Assembly: GCF_900169075.1 (NCBI RefSeq)
Contig: NZ_LT827014.1
Span: 1,099,570-1,163,569 of the forward strand
DNA: 64,000 bases
DNA from: Chryseobacterium phocaeense
GTDB taxonomy: Bacteria > Bacteroidota > Bacteroidia > Flavobacteriales > Weeksellaceae
Direction: 5' to 3'
A program made the position numbers and the translations under genes. Positions 33,361-41,409 of the stretch are shown one piece after another. The notes beneath the pieces are model-generated. The model did no database searches and was not told the DNA's origin. It worked only from the letters and a program-made list of their open reading frames with translations. Within the stretch, counting starts at the first letter, position 1, and each line of letters opens with the position of its first letter.

Positions 33361-33406
33361 TACGTATAAATACGTAATCCATTTTCCTGCCATATCTATA
33401 GATTTG
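33361..33406 (+). promoter_or_regulatory. Regulated promoter of the tyrosinase operon
   Basis: Direct repeat TACGTA-taaa-TACGTA (33361-33376), 22 bases, then -7 TAGATTTG (33399-33406). There is no -33 TTG; the repeat takes its place. Identical layout at 35959-36004. Confidence 0.75.
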
Positions 33407-33484
33407 TGGTATACATGAAACCTGCTTTCCAAGCAGTAGTATTGATAAAACTTTATAATAACCAGAAATCAAAAAATTAATTCT

Positions 33485-34999
33485 ATGGCTAAGTTTACGA
33501 GAAAAAACGCATGGGATCAGAATGGAACTTTTGACAATCCAGATCTGTTATGGTATGCGAAAGCAGTTGGAATAATGCAGTCGCGTGCTTTAAATGACGA
33601 AAACAGCTGGTGGTTTTTTGCAGCAATGCATGGCGAACAGATGGGAGGAGAAAAATTTCCGAACTGGAACGTCCTTCCCGGACCTCCAAACGTTCCTACA
33701 AGCCCGTTGCCTGATCAGGGTACAATGGATAAGTATTGGAACCAGTGTCAGCATCAGAGCTGGTATTTTGCCCCATGGCACCGCGGTTATCTTATTGCCC
33801 TGGAAGAGCAGATCCGTCAGGCTGTAATCAGTTTAGGTGGGCCTGCAGACTGGGCGCTTCCTTACTGGAACTATCTTGGATCCGGTGATCAGTATAAAAT
33901 ACCGCCGGCTTTCACACAGAAAACCCTTCCGGATGGAACTCCGAATCCATTATATGTAACGGCAAGATACGGACCTAAAAATGATGGCAATATCTATGTT
34001 GAAATTCCACCATTGTCAGAAGCCTGCCAGGGAAATACAATTTATACCGGAAGCAACTCGGCAACTTCAAAACCCGGCTATGGAGGACCGGCAACCAGGT
34101 TCTCACATGATGGAAATGTGAGTGGAAATCTTGAGAGCAATCCTCACAATCTGGTACACGTACAGGTAGGAGGGCAGGACGGAATTATGTCTGATCCTGA
34201 TTCTGCAGGACTTGACCCTATTTTCTATCTGCATCACTGCAATATCGACAGAATGTGGGCTGCCTGGAATGTAAAGAACCGTAATCCTGTTAATCCGCTC
34301 TGGCTTGGAGGACCGGCACTATACGGCGAAAGAGAATTTATTATGCCTTTACCCGATAATAATGCATGGGTTTATACACCTGGAGAAATGACCAGTTTAG
34401 ATAACCTGGATTATACCTATGATGATCTTGCGCCAACAACAGAACCTTTAGTGGAGAAAACACTTTCTCAGAGATTAACTAAATTAGGGGCAAAATCTAT
34501 TGAAACCGAAAATATACAAGAACAGAATATGGACCTTGGAGATAACTCAGAACTTGTTGGCGCCAATGCAGGACAGGTTCAAATAGACGGATCAGGAGCA
34601 AAAACCACAGTTAAGCTGGAAAGCAGCTCCTGGAAGAATGTACCGAACAGTCTGATGAAAGCTTCCGTATCCAATTTGCCGGATCAGGTGTATCTTCAGC
34701 TGGAAAACGTGAAAGGAAGCAGAGACGCCAATATTCTTAATGTTTCGGTGAATCATCAGCTTGCCGGGCATATTTCACTTTTCGGGTTGCGTAACGCTTC
34801 TGATAAAACCGGTCATAATGCCGGAAATGGTCTTACTTTTATCCTTAATATTACAGATATTATAGATAATCTGTTTATTAATAATGAGCTTGATATTAAT
34901 GCTCTCGATGTGACCATCCTTCCTGATAATGTGATTCCGGAGGACGAAAAAATTACGGTGGGCCGCGTAAGCATTTACCGTGAAGCGCAGCAGCTATGA
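33485..34999 (+). CDS. Tyrosinase (type 3 copper oxidase)
   Basis: 504 residues. Oxidises phenols to o-quinones at a dicopper site. CuA ligands His49 (AAMHGE), His90 (CQHQSW), His99 (APWHRGYL); CuB ligands His221 and His225 (NPHNLVHVQVGG) and His250 (DPIFYLHHCNIDRMW). Cys88 two residues before His90 is placed for the Cys-His thioether bond known from fungal enzymes. Residues ~330-504 form a C-terminal beta domain that could shield the active site. No signal peptide is seen, so it is either cytoplasmic or exported by another route. Overlaps the next gene by 4 bases (ATGA). Confidence 0.9.
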   Translation: MAKFTRKNAWDQNGTFDNPDLLWYAKAVGIMQSRALNDENSWWFFAAMHGEQMGGEKFPNWNVLPGPPNVPTSPLPDQGTMDKYWNQCQHQSWYFAPWHRGYLIALEEQIRQAVISLGGPADWALPYWNYLGSGDQYKIPPAFTQKTLPDGTPNPLYVTARYGPKNDGNIYVEIPPLSEACQGNTIYTGSNSATSKPGYGGPATRFSHDGNVSGNLESNPHNLVHVQVGGQDGIMSDPDSAGLDPIFYLHHCNIDRMWAAWNVKNRNPVNPLWLGGPALYGEREFIMPLPDNNAWVYTPGEMTSLDNLDYTYDDLAPTTEPLVEKTLSQRLTKLGAKSIETENIQEQNMDLGDNSELVGANAGQVQIDGSGAKTTVKLESSSWKNVPNSLMKASVSNLPDQVYLQLENVKGSRDANILNVSVNHQLAGHISLFGLRNASDKTGHNAGNGLTFILNITDIIDNLFINNELDINALDVTILPDNVIPEDEKITVGRVSIYREAQQL

Positions 35000-35763
35000 C
35001 CACCTCAAAGAGAATCAGTTATTCAATAAGCATAACGATTCTGGCGGTAAGCGCCCTGTTTTGGGTCATCCTGCTGTTTAATCCGGGAGGGATCATGACG
35101 GTAAAGCATTGTCATGTAACTCTTGAAGGACCTTCAAAAGCATCGCTTCAGATGATGCTTCAGATGAATCCTGTTTCGGATCTGATGACGGGCTGGACGC
35201 TCATGGTGCTGGCCATGATGCTGCCCAAGCTCATTGCTCCGGTTCAGTATATCTATAACCGCAGTTTTAAAAAACGCCGTTTTGCATCTGCATTGCTTTT
35301 TATCTCCGGATATACTGCGGTCTGGATTGTAATGGGCTTCTTCATTAATGCAATCATTGTAGGATTAAATCTGCTATTGCCCAATTCATATATTCCTGCA
35401 ATAGGAGTAGGGATAATAGCGGTAATCTGGCAGTTTTCCCCAATCAAACAGCGATGCCTGAACCGTGGCCATGATCATCTTCCATTGGCTGCTTTCGGCC
35501 CGGAGGCCAATCGTGATGCATTAATGTTTGGGATCATGCATGGCGTCTGGTGCGTGGGAGCGGGATGGGCACTTATGCTTTTTCCGATGCTGCTACCGGC
35601 CGGGCACAATCTGGCCATGATAGTGGTAACCTTCATCATGATCAGTGAGCATATGGAGCATCCGAAGTTTCCCAGATGGCATTTCAGTTTTCGTTTGAAA
35701 TTACTGCGTGTAATCATGGCAAGAACAAAAACCGGTTTAAAAACAGCATTGAACTCAAACTAA
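34996..35763 (+). CDS. DUF2182 metal-binding integral membrane protein
   Basis: 255 residues, about six membrane segments. Family motifs: GWTLMVLAMMLPKLIAPVQYIY, WQFSPIKQRCLNR and FGIMHGVWCVGAGWALMLFPMLL. Met- and His-rich membrane faces (MMLQMNPVSDLM, ISEHMEHPKF) suggest soft-metal binding. Because it overlaps the tyrosinase gene by 4 bases, a role in copper supply to the enzyme is a reasonable inference; the family itself has no proven function. Confidence 0.85.
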   Translation: MTTSKRISYSISITILAVSALFWVILLFNPGGIMTVKHCHVTLEGPSKASLQMMLQMNPVSDLMTGWTLMVLAMMLPKLIAPVQYIYNRSFKKRRFASALLFISGYTAVWIVMGFFINAIIVGLNLLLPNSYIPAIGVGIIAVIWQFSPIKQRCLNRGHDHLPLAAFGPEANRDALMFGIMHGVWCVGAGWALMLFPMLLPAGHNLAMIVVTFIMISEHMEHPKFPRWHFSFRLKLLRVIMARTKTGLKTALNSN

Positions 35764-35831
35764 TACTTTTGTTTTCTACTATATTCTACGATCACCGTAC
35801 TTATTAATGAATCTAAAATAAGGGTGAGAAG

Positions 35832-35861
35832 CTACCGCACTGGAGAGTGCGGTAGTTTTTT
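35832..35861 (+). terminator. Terminator of the tyrosinase operon
   Basis: ctaccgcact-ggag-agtgcggtag, perfect 10-bp arms, T-run follows. Confidence 0.95.
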
Positions 35862-35958
35862 ATTTTACTTAATTTCACATATATGGGATTTTATTTACCT
35901 GGATTTTTTGTTTGTTGATGGGCTATTATGCTTTAAGTATAAACTTTGAAAATAAAAA

Positions 35959-36004
35959 TACGTAGAAATACGTAAAGAATATCAATGGATAATTTCTAGC
36001 TTTG
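35959..36004 (+). promoter_or_regulatory. Regulated promoter of the 36158 operon
   Basis: TACGTA-gaaa-TACGTA (35959-35974), 22 bases, -7 TAGCTTTG (35997-36004). Same repeat, same phase and same distance as at 33361. Confidence 0.75.
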
Positions 36005-36157
36005 AGTATAAGATTTAGGTAAGCAGGACATTATTTTTCCATACTTACTTTTGAAAACAGATCTTTACGGTACTTTTTAGTGCTGATATCCTGAGACGGT
36101 AATTTCTTACTACGATTACATCTATTAAAACTATACCTGTTAAAAAAAATTAAAGCC

Positions 36158-37897
36158 ATGACAAAATTTGACACCCCTGCCTATCAGGCAGAAAAAGATT
36201 TCAAAAATGACCCGGATCTGAAAAGCCAGATTGAAAATGCCTGGAGCAATTATGTACAATATTGCACCATTAATTCTCAAATGGGAAATCCATGGTCAAG
36301 TTCGTATGATCATCCAAGAAGCTGGTATTACAATCCTCTGGTGACTCCTGCAGAACCCGTTAAGAATAATACGGTACCTATCCAGTGGGGAGCTTTTCCA
36401 AACAGGATCAATCATTACTTTACCAGCTTGTTTGTAGAAAAATTTGGAAAGACCGATGCTCCGGATAAGCTGCATGAGCTGGCAGATATTGGCCCGGATG
36501 CTTTCAGTAAAAAATACAATATCACATTGGTAGTGTCTAAAAACCCATGTGATCCGGCTAATACGGAAACCAAGCCATTTGGACCGTCAGGACCCCGAGG
36601 ATGGCAGGATGAATACTGCGAATGGGCCGTTACAAGAGATGCCAGCGGTGACATTATTGCAGTAGATTTTACCCATGAAAACCCGGAATACTGGTTCCAC
36701 ATGTGGAAAGTGTCTCCAGACATGGTTGTTTCTCTGTACCAGGAGATCCTTAATAACCCGGATGTAAAAAAGGAAGACCTGTATCTTTTGGATGAAAAAG
36801 GAAATTATGTAATCGTAAGAGAAACCGGTTTGCCAGCCTATAATCCGATTAATAAATGGAACAGCGGTTCTTCAGCAACAGCCGAAGGAGGAGGAGCCGT
36901 TCACCTCACAAGCCCGCCCAATTCCCTGGGAGCAGAAATTTATCTTGGAGCTGCAGCCACCATCTTGAGAGTTAATAGTAAAGGAAAAGTAATTACAGAT
37001 GCTAATGAACTTATCTGTGCGGCCCAATATGGACAGATCTACAGAAACAGTGATCCGCGGATCGGACAGAACGTGAATTCACTGGTTTACAATAATAAAC
37101 TGAAAATTTCACTAACCAATCCTATTGCTTTGTACGGGCAGCTACCGGATTTTACGCAATTCAAGATGCCTGATTCAGCAGAAGGATATAAGATTAATGA
37201 CTGTTATAAAGTGATCCGAGGATCCGATACCAATCCGGGAACTACATTTTATCCGTTCAATATGATCCTTCATTCACGCTTTGAAGCGCCTGCCGGTGCC
37301 AAGTTTAAACTTAGCGATATTATGGTGAAAGGATCAAAGATCAAATGGGGTTCGCAGATTGCGGATGTCTTTAAAGTACAGCTTGCGGGAACGGGAATCC
37401 CAGGAGGGGGAGACCAGCCCCAGCAATACCCGGCAGTAGGAGATCCCGAGGTTACGCTGCCAAGTGTACAGTACGTCCTGGATAATAATCTGCTTCAGGC
37501 AAGTCTTTACAATAAACTGAATACATTTTCTAATTTAACTTCATGCATTACGCAGGTCGAAGCAGGAACTACCACCAGTGGAATTGCTATTCTGGCCAGC
37601 GACGCCAATAAAGGAACCGGATTTGATTTCGGACCGGGAATCAGTGTCTCGGTGACGGATTTTCAGGATCTGGGCAATGACAATCAGCTATTCATCGTTG
37701 ATATCAACGTGCATTCCGCTGCATTATTAGGAGAAAAACCATTGGCTTTGTTTAATAATACTACAGATCCTAGATACTCTATTGCAGGAGTTTTGGAAGT
37801 AGTGGCGTCCGGCTCCCTGCCAAAACTGAATATTGCCCCTAATCACAGCTTGCTTTCTGACCAGCAGATGAAGCAGGTTCAAAAGATGCTGAAATGA
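36158..37897 (+). CDS. Unknown 579-residue protein, partner of a CxxCH lipoprotein
   Basis: I do not recognise a named family. No signal peptide. The most structured part is residues ~145-195: GPRGWQDEYCEWAVTRDASGDIIAVDFTHENPEYWFHMWKVSP, with Cys, His, Glu and Trp that could form a cofactor site. A Gly-rich segment SGSSATAEGGGAVHLTSPPNSLGAEI follows. The C-terminus (~430-579) is beta-rich. The start codon is set by the ATG after an A-rich leader. It overlaps the next gene by 4 bases and shares a promoter type with the tyrosinase operon, so an oxidative role tied to copper/heme is inferred only from context. Confidence 0.65.
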   Translation: MTKFDTPAYQAEKDFKNDPDLKSQIENAWSNYVQYCTINSQMGNPWSSSYDHPRSWYYNPLVTPAEPVKNNTVPIQWGAFPNRINHYFTSLFVEKFGKTDAPDKLHELADIGPDAFSKKYNITLVVSKNPCDPANTETKPFGPSGPRGWQDEYCEWAVTRDASGDIIAVDFTHENPEYWFHMWKVSPDMVVSLYQEILNNPDVKKEDLYLLDEKGNYVIVRETGLPAYNPINKWNSGSSATAEGGGAVHLTSPPNSLGAEIYLGAAATILRVNSKGKVITDANELICAAQYGQIYRNSDPRIGQNVNSLVYNNKLKISLTNPIALYGQLPDFTQFKMPDSAEGYKINDCYKVIRGSDTNPGTTFYPFNMILHSRFEAPAGAKFKLSDIMVKGSKIKWGSQIADVFKVQLAGTGIPGGGDQPQQYPAVGDPEVTLPSVQYVLDNNLLQASLYNKLNTFSNLTSCITQVEAGTTTSGIAILASDANKGTGFDFGPGISVSVTDFQDLGNDNQLFIVDINVHSAALLGEKPLALFNNTTDPRYSIAGVLEVVASGSLPKLNIAPNHSLLSDQQMKQVQKMLK

Positions 37898-39267
37898 GAA
37901 CGCTGCTGATTTCCTTTTTTCTATTGAGTTTAATTTCAATTTCATGTGAATCCGGAAAAAAGGACAAAAAATTAAACTCCAGGGTTGGATTTTCACAGGA
38001 GCTGGCAGATTTTGACTGTGGGGCTTTCTGTGATCCGCCATCAGTGAGCTACCAGCTGCCGGTTGATTCTACCTGCGGGCACAGTTCCCAGAATGTTCTG
38101 AACTGTTTTGCATGGAAAAATTTTCTGGCCCTGAACTGGAAAGCTTCAGACGAAAGAGGGCTTCCGGATACCACAGCCGTTGCCGCTGATTATGGGATGC
38201 CGGGAGATTACAGTCCTACCGTATGGGAAAGCTATTTAAGTATTGAGGATGTATTTTCAGCCAGACAGCCGCAAACATGGAACCTTAAAAGCAAAAACGG
38301 CTATATCAAGTACATCAATGAAATTAATAAATTCACAGATATCAATGCCGCTCTTCCCAAACCCAAGCTGAGGGCTATGCTGGGAGGAAATGTAGATGAG
38401 ATTATGCAGGCAAAAGGAGCGTGGCTGACGGATCAGAGCGGAAATATCGTTTGGTATGAGATCAGGATGAATAATATTGAAAGCGATTTTGTACGTCAGA
38501 ATAAATTATATAATTCTGATAACCTGAATGCTTTTGCTGCGAAAAATCAAGGTGTATGGCTGCCGATGGAATCCATTGAGATCAAAGCGGCGTGGAGAAT
38601 TATCCCCGATAACCAGTTAGAATCACTAAAGAATTTATACAAGATTTCCAGGGCTATGGTTCCCGAAATTAAAGGTTTTGATAAAAATAATCAGCCTATT
38701 TACGGGAAATATTCGCCTAAGTATCTTGGACTGGTAGGGCTTCATATCATCAGAAAAACCAATCAGTCCCCGCAATTTACCTGGATGACTTTTGAACATG
38801 TGAATAACGCACCGACAGAAGGACAGGTGGATCCATCCGTGAACTATTGTTTTTATAATCCTAAAAGCAAGGACAAGCCAAACCAGTCTCCGGTACCGGG
38901 ACAGGATAGCCTGAATACACCGGTTCAGGTAGTGCGTATTGCAGATAATGCGATTTCGGAGGATATACAACAGCTGAACAAACAGATCCAGGCCATGATT
39001 AAAAAAAGCAATCCAAAATCGGTATGGCAATATTATCAGCTGGTGAATGTGCAGTGGCCGGAAAATCCTATCCAGGATACGAACAATAATAAAACAGCTC
39101 CACTTATGGATGGCGGAATTACCCCGAGTAACATAGCCAATGTTACCATGGAAACCTACATTCAGGAGAAGCAGTGTATGGACTGCCACAAAAATGCTTC
39201 AGTAGGAGCTCAGAAATATCCTACCGATTACAGTTTTATCTTTTTAAAGGCAAAACCCGGAAAGTAA
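37894..39267 (+). CDS. Lipoprotein with single c-type heme motif
   Basis: 457 residues. Lipobox SISC-E (Cys18). N-terminal Cys-rich segment (DFDCGAFCDPPSVSYQLPVDSTCG), then W/Y-rich central domain (NCFAWKNFLALNWKASDERG, IEIKAAWRIIP, YLGLVGLHIIRKT). Near the C-terminus QCMDCHKNA is a CxxCH heme c attachment site. So it is probably an outer-membrane or periplasmic-face cytochrome-like protein that passes electrons to or from the 36158 product. The overlap of 4 bases implies coupled translation. Confidence 0.75.
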   Translation: MRTLLISFFLLSLISISCESGKKDKKLNSRVGFSQELADFDCGAFCDPPSVSYQLPVDSTCGHSSQNVLNCFAWKNFLALNWKASDERGLPDTTAVAADYGMPGDYSPTVWESYLSIEDVFSARQPQTWNLKSKNGYIKYINEINKFTDINAALPKPKLRAMLGGNVDEIMQAKGAWLTDQSGNIVWYEIRMNNIESDFVRQNKLYNSDNLNAFAAKNQGVWLPMESIEIKAAWRIIPDNQLESLKNLYKISRAMVPEIKGFDKNNQPIYGKYSPKYLGLVGLHIIRKTNQSPQFTWMTFEHVNNAPTEGQVDPSVNYCFYNPKSKDKPNQSPVPGQDSLNTPVQVVRIADNAISEDIQQLNKQIQAMIKKSNPKSVWQYYQLVNVQWPENPIQDTNNNKTAPLMDGGITPSNIANVTMETYIQEKQCMDCHKNASVGAQKYPTDYSFIFLKAKPGK

Positions 39268-39300
39268 AGTACTAAAATTGCTATTTGATTTCATAAATGA

Positions 39301-39336
39301 GAAAACCGCGGCTTGTAACAGCAGCGGTTTTCTTTT
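39301..39336 (+). terminator. Terminator of the 36158 operon
   Basis: gaaaaccgc (39301-39309) and gcggttttc (39324-39332), followed by tttt. May also serve the convergent HlyD gene. Confidence 0.85.
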
Positions 39337-39355
39337 GTATTTTAACAGGCACCCA

Positions 39356-40654
39356 TTAACTCTGATACCCTAATAATTTTCTGATCTGGTAGAAAAATCT
39401 TTCAATAAGTCTGAGGTCCTGCGTTACGATTTCGGCATTACCCCTAAGTTCCTTATCAAAAGTAAGATTTTTATTATAGCTTGTTTTTAATCCTTTCGGA
39501 AGAACGATATCTACATAATAATTTCCTTTGTCATCAGGAATAAGCGAGATATTCTGAACTTTTCCCTCCACGATTCCGTATTCCTGGAAGCGGTAGTTAT
39601 CCAATTTGATCAGTACTTTCTGACCTGTAGTCACCTTTCCTGAGTTAACGGTAGGGACAGACATTCTGCCTACCAGTTTTTCTTTATTGGAAGGAAGAAT
39701 GGAAAGAATAGGCTCTGCAGTTTTTACAAACTGATTTTCTCCAAAAAACTGCTGGAAACTGGCCATTCCGTCTGTGGAAGAAATAACAAGATAATTCTGT
39801 TCCCATTGTTTTAAAGATTTACGAAGCTGTTCAAAAAGCTGTAAAGTCTGGGAAGAATAAGTGATCTTGTCTTTTTCGGTATTAATGGCTGTTCCGCTTT
39901 TTGTTTTATTGAGGTTGGAAATCCCCTCATCCATCTGAGAGATTGAAATATTAAGGTTTTCCAGATTCTGCTGGGCCTGAAGAAATTTTATTTTCTCATT
40001 TTCAAGTTCCATGGAAGCAATCACGCCCTGGTTGAAAAGTTCCTGGGATCTCTGATAGCTTTTCTTTGATAATTCATACTTGGCCTGCTCAAGGCTTTTC
40101 TGCTGCTTTAATGTAGCAATCCTTACCCTGTATTCTGAGATACTCTGGTTAGCAGCAATATTTTCCGGTGCATAGGGCTGAAGTCTGGTGAACAGTTCTT
40201 CATCCTGGAAAGCTTTTGCAAAACTGTTGTAATCACCCTGTAGCTCTCCAAGTTTAAACCTTGAAGTCTGGGCAATCGGAAAGTTCTGCAGCTGTTGAGG
40301 AGAGATAGAATCTACAAGCTTCTTCAGTTCCAGAACATCTTTGTAATTTGCTGTGGACTGCATCACCATCAACACATCATTTTTCTTAACCTGCTGATGA
40401 TCCTTAATGAATATCTTCTCGATTTTCGAACTGGTTCTGGCTTCTATTTTTTCCGGTGGATTCTGTGAAGTTACAATAACGGGTGCTGCAACAAATTCCG
40501 GATACTTTATGATATAGCTCATCACAAGGATCAGCAAAAGTATAATTAATATCACACTGTTTCCCCAGCGTATCATCCAATGCGGAGGCTGGGTAAGAAT
40601 ATCCTGAACGCTTTCAGAGCGAAGTTCAATATTGTCTAAGATGTCTTCTTTCAT
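39356..40654 (-). CDS. HlyD-family membrane fusion protein
   Basis: 432 residues. One membrane segment (about 30-50), then a lipoyl-like half motif (VIVTSQNPPEKIEARTSSKIEKIFIKDHQQVKKNDVLMVMQS), a long coiled coil (~150-270: ATLKQQKSLEQAKYELSKKSYQRSQELFNQGV, SMELENEKIKFLQAQQNLENL) and the closing beta barrel (VGRMSVPTVNSGKVTTGQKVLIKLD). It links the inner-membrane exporter at 41410 to an outer-membrane channel. No TolC gene is nearby. Last gene of the peptide island. Confidence 0.9.
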   Translation of the reverse strand: MKEDILDNIELRSESVQDILTQPPHWMIRWGNSVILIILLLILVMSYIIKYPEFVAAPVIVTSQNPPEKIEARTSSKIEKIFIKDHQQVKKNDVLMVMQSTANYKDVLELKKLVDSISPQQLQNFPIAQTSRFKLGELQGDYNSFAKAFQDEELFTRLQPYAPENIAANQSISEYRVRIATLKQQKSLEQAKYELSKKSYQRSQELFNQGVIASMELENEKIKFLQAQQNLENLNISISQMDEGISNLNKTKSGTAINTEKDKITYSSQTLQLFEQLRKSLKQWEQNYLVISSTDGMASFQQFFGENQFVKTAEPILSILPSNKEKLVGRMSVPTVNSGKVTTGQKVLIKLDNYRFQEYGIVEGKVQNISLIPDDKGNYYVDIVLPKGLKTSYNKNLTFDKELRGNAEIVTQDLRLIERFFYQIRKLLGYQS

Positions 40655-40783
40655 ATTCTATATATTAGCAACCCTCAGATATTGAGGATTGCTATTAATT
40701 TCAAGCTTTATATTATTTCATCATACATATCCCTAAAGAATAAATTTTCATGGAATGACGATCTAAACAAAAGCTGCTTTTAA

Positions 40784-40990
40784 TTATAAAGTCTCACATT
40801 GCTGAGCATTGTACATGTTTTGGTGTATGCAAGCTCCTTTTTTTGGACACCAGTACAGTCTGCTGCAACCACAGTCATAAGGTTCACCAGGCATTGGTGG
40901 TTCAGTTGGGAAATGGGCCAGGCAGTCACCAATTCCTCCTCCTTTCAGAGATTTAAGATCGTTTCTTGTTAATTTTTTTAGATTTTTCAT
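40784..40990 (-). CDS. Cys-rich bacteriocin-like peptide 1 (double-glycine leader)
   Basis: 68 residues. Leader MKNLKKLTRNDLKSLKGG, cut after Gly18 by the C39 peptidase of the neighbouring exporter. Mature part ~50 residues with six Cys spaced 16-1-5-5-10 and a Pro-rich FPTEPPMPGEPY loop. The same spacing (16-1-4-5-10) and loop occur in peptide 2, so these are paralogues. Six Cys point to three disulfides, which the VKOR-thioredoxin protein could make. Antimicrobial activity is an inference. Confidence 0.85.
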   Translation of the reverse strand: MKNLKKLTRNDLKSLKGGGIGDCLAHFPTEPPMPGEPYDCGCSRLYWCPKKGACIHQNMYNAQQCETL

Positions 40991-41011
40991 AGTAATGTCA
41001 TTTTAGTTTTT

Positions 41012-41040
41012 CCTACTCTGTAAGCTTTTCGGAAGCCGCT
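41012..41040 (-). promoter_or_regulatory. Conserved leader element, copy B
   Basis: On -: AGCGGCTTCCGAAAAGCT, tac, AGAGTAGG; ends 21 bases before the ATG of peptide 1. Confidence 0.8.
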
Positions 41041-41140
41041 TCATTCGTTTTGCTGATTCATGAAGATTTTCTGAACATCAGCAACCCTCAGAAGAAAGTT
41101 GCTGACAGGTATATCTTAAGCATGAAACGCCTGCTCTTCC

Positions 41141-41338
41141 TTATACTCTGCAGTTTGCGGGTGAGAAAAAACTAATGTGAACACAAGCTGTCATTTTTTC
41201 ACACCATGCTAAACCACAGTCACATTGAAAAGGGGTTCCTGGTTCCGGTGGATTTTCTGGAAAATACTCTCCACACGTTCTTCCTCCTCCTGTCAAAGAC
41301 TTAAGGTCAAGTCTTGATAATTTTTTTAAATTTTTCAT
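41141..41338 (-). CDS. Cys-rich bacteriocin-like peptide 2 (double-glycine leader)
   Basis: 65 residues. Leader MKNLKKLSRLDLKSLTGG, mature part GRTCGEYFPENPPEPGTPFQ... with six Cys spaced 16-1-4-5-10. Paralogue of peptide 1, with a shared FPExPPxPGxP loop. Lies between the exporter and peptide 1 and carries its own copy of the leader element. Confidence 0.85.
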   Translation of the reverse strand: MKNLKKLSRLDLKSLTGGGRTCGEYFPENPPEPGTPFQCDCGLAWCEKMTACVHISFFSPANCRV

Positions 41339-41355
41339 AGTAATAATTTTAATTT

Positions 41356-41384
41356 CCTACTCTGTAAGCTTTTCGGATATCGCT
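41356..41384 (-). promoter_or_regulatory. Conserved leader element, copy C
   Basis: On -: AGCGATATCCGAAAAGCT, tac, AGAGTAGG; 17 bases before the ATG of peptide 2, within 25 bases of the exporter stop codon. Confidence 0.8.
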
Positions 41385-41409
41385 TTATAATTTTGTTAAT
41401 TTGTCCGGA

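Larger units (their letters stand above)
33149..33484. other. Region between tRNA-Met and tyrosinase
   Basis: Holds the tRNA terminator and, from 33361, the activator-type promoter of the tyrosinase operon. The 170 bases between show nothing recognisable. Confidence 0.7.
35764..36157. other. Region between the two TACGTA operons
   Basis: Holds the terminator at 35832 and the promoter at 35959; an untranslated leader of about 145 bases follows. No gene seen. Confidence 0.75.

Noticed and set aside
33361-33376. TACGTA repeat as part of a terminator or IS end
   Set aside because: No T-run and no IS nearby, and the same repeat occurs at the same distance from a -7 box at 35959, so a regulatory site fits better.
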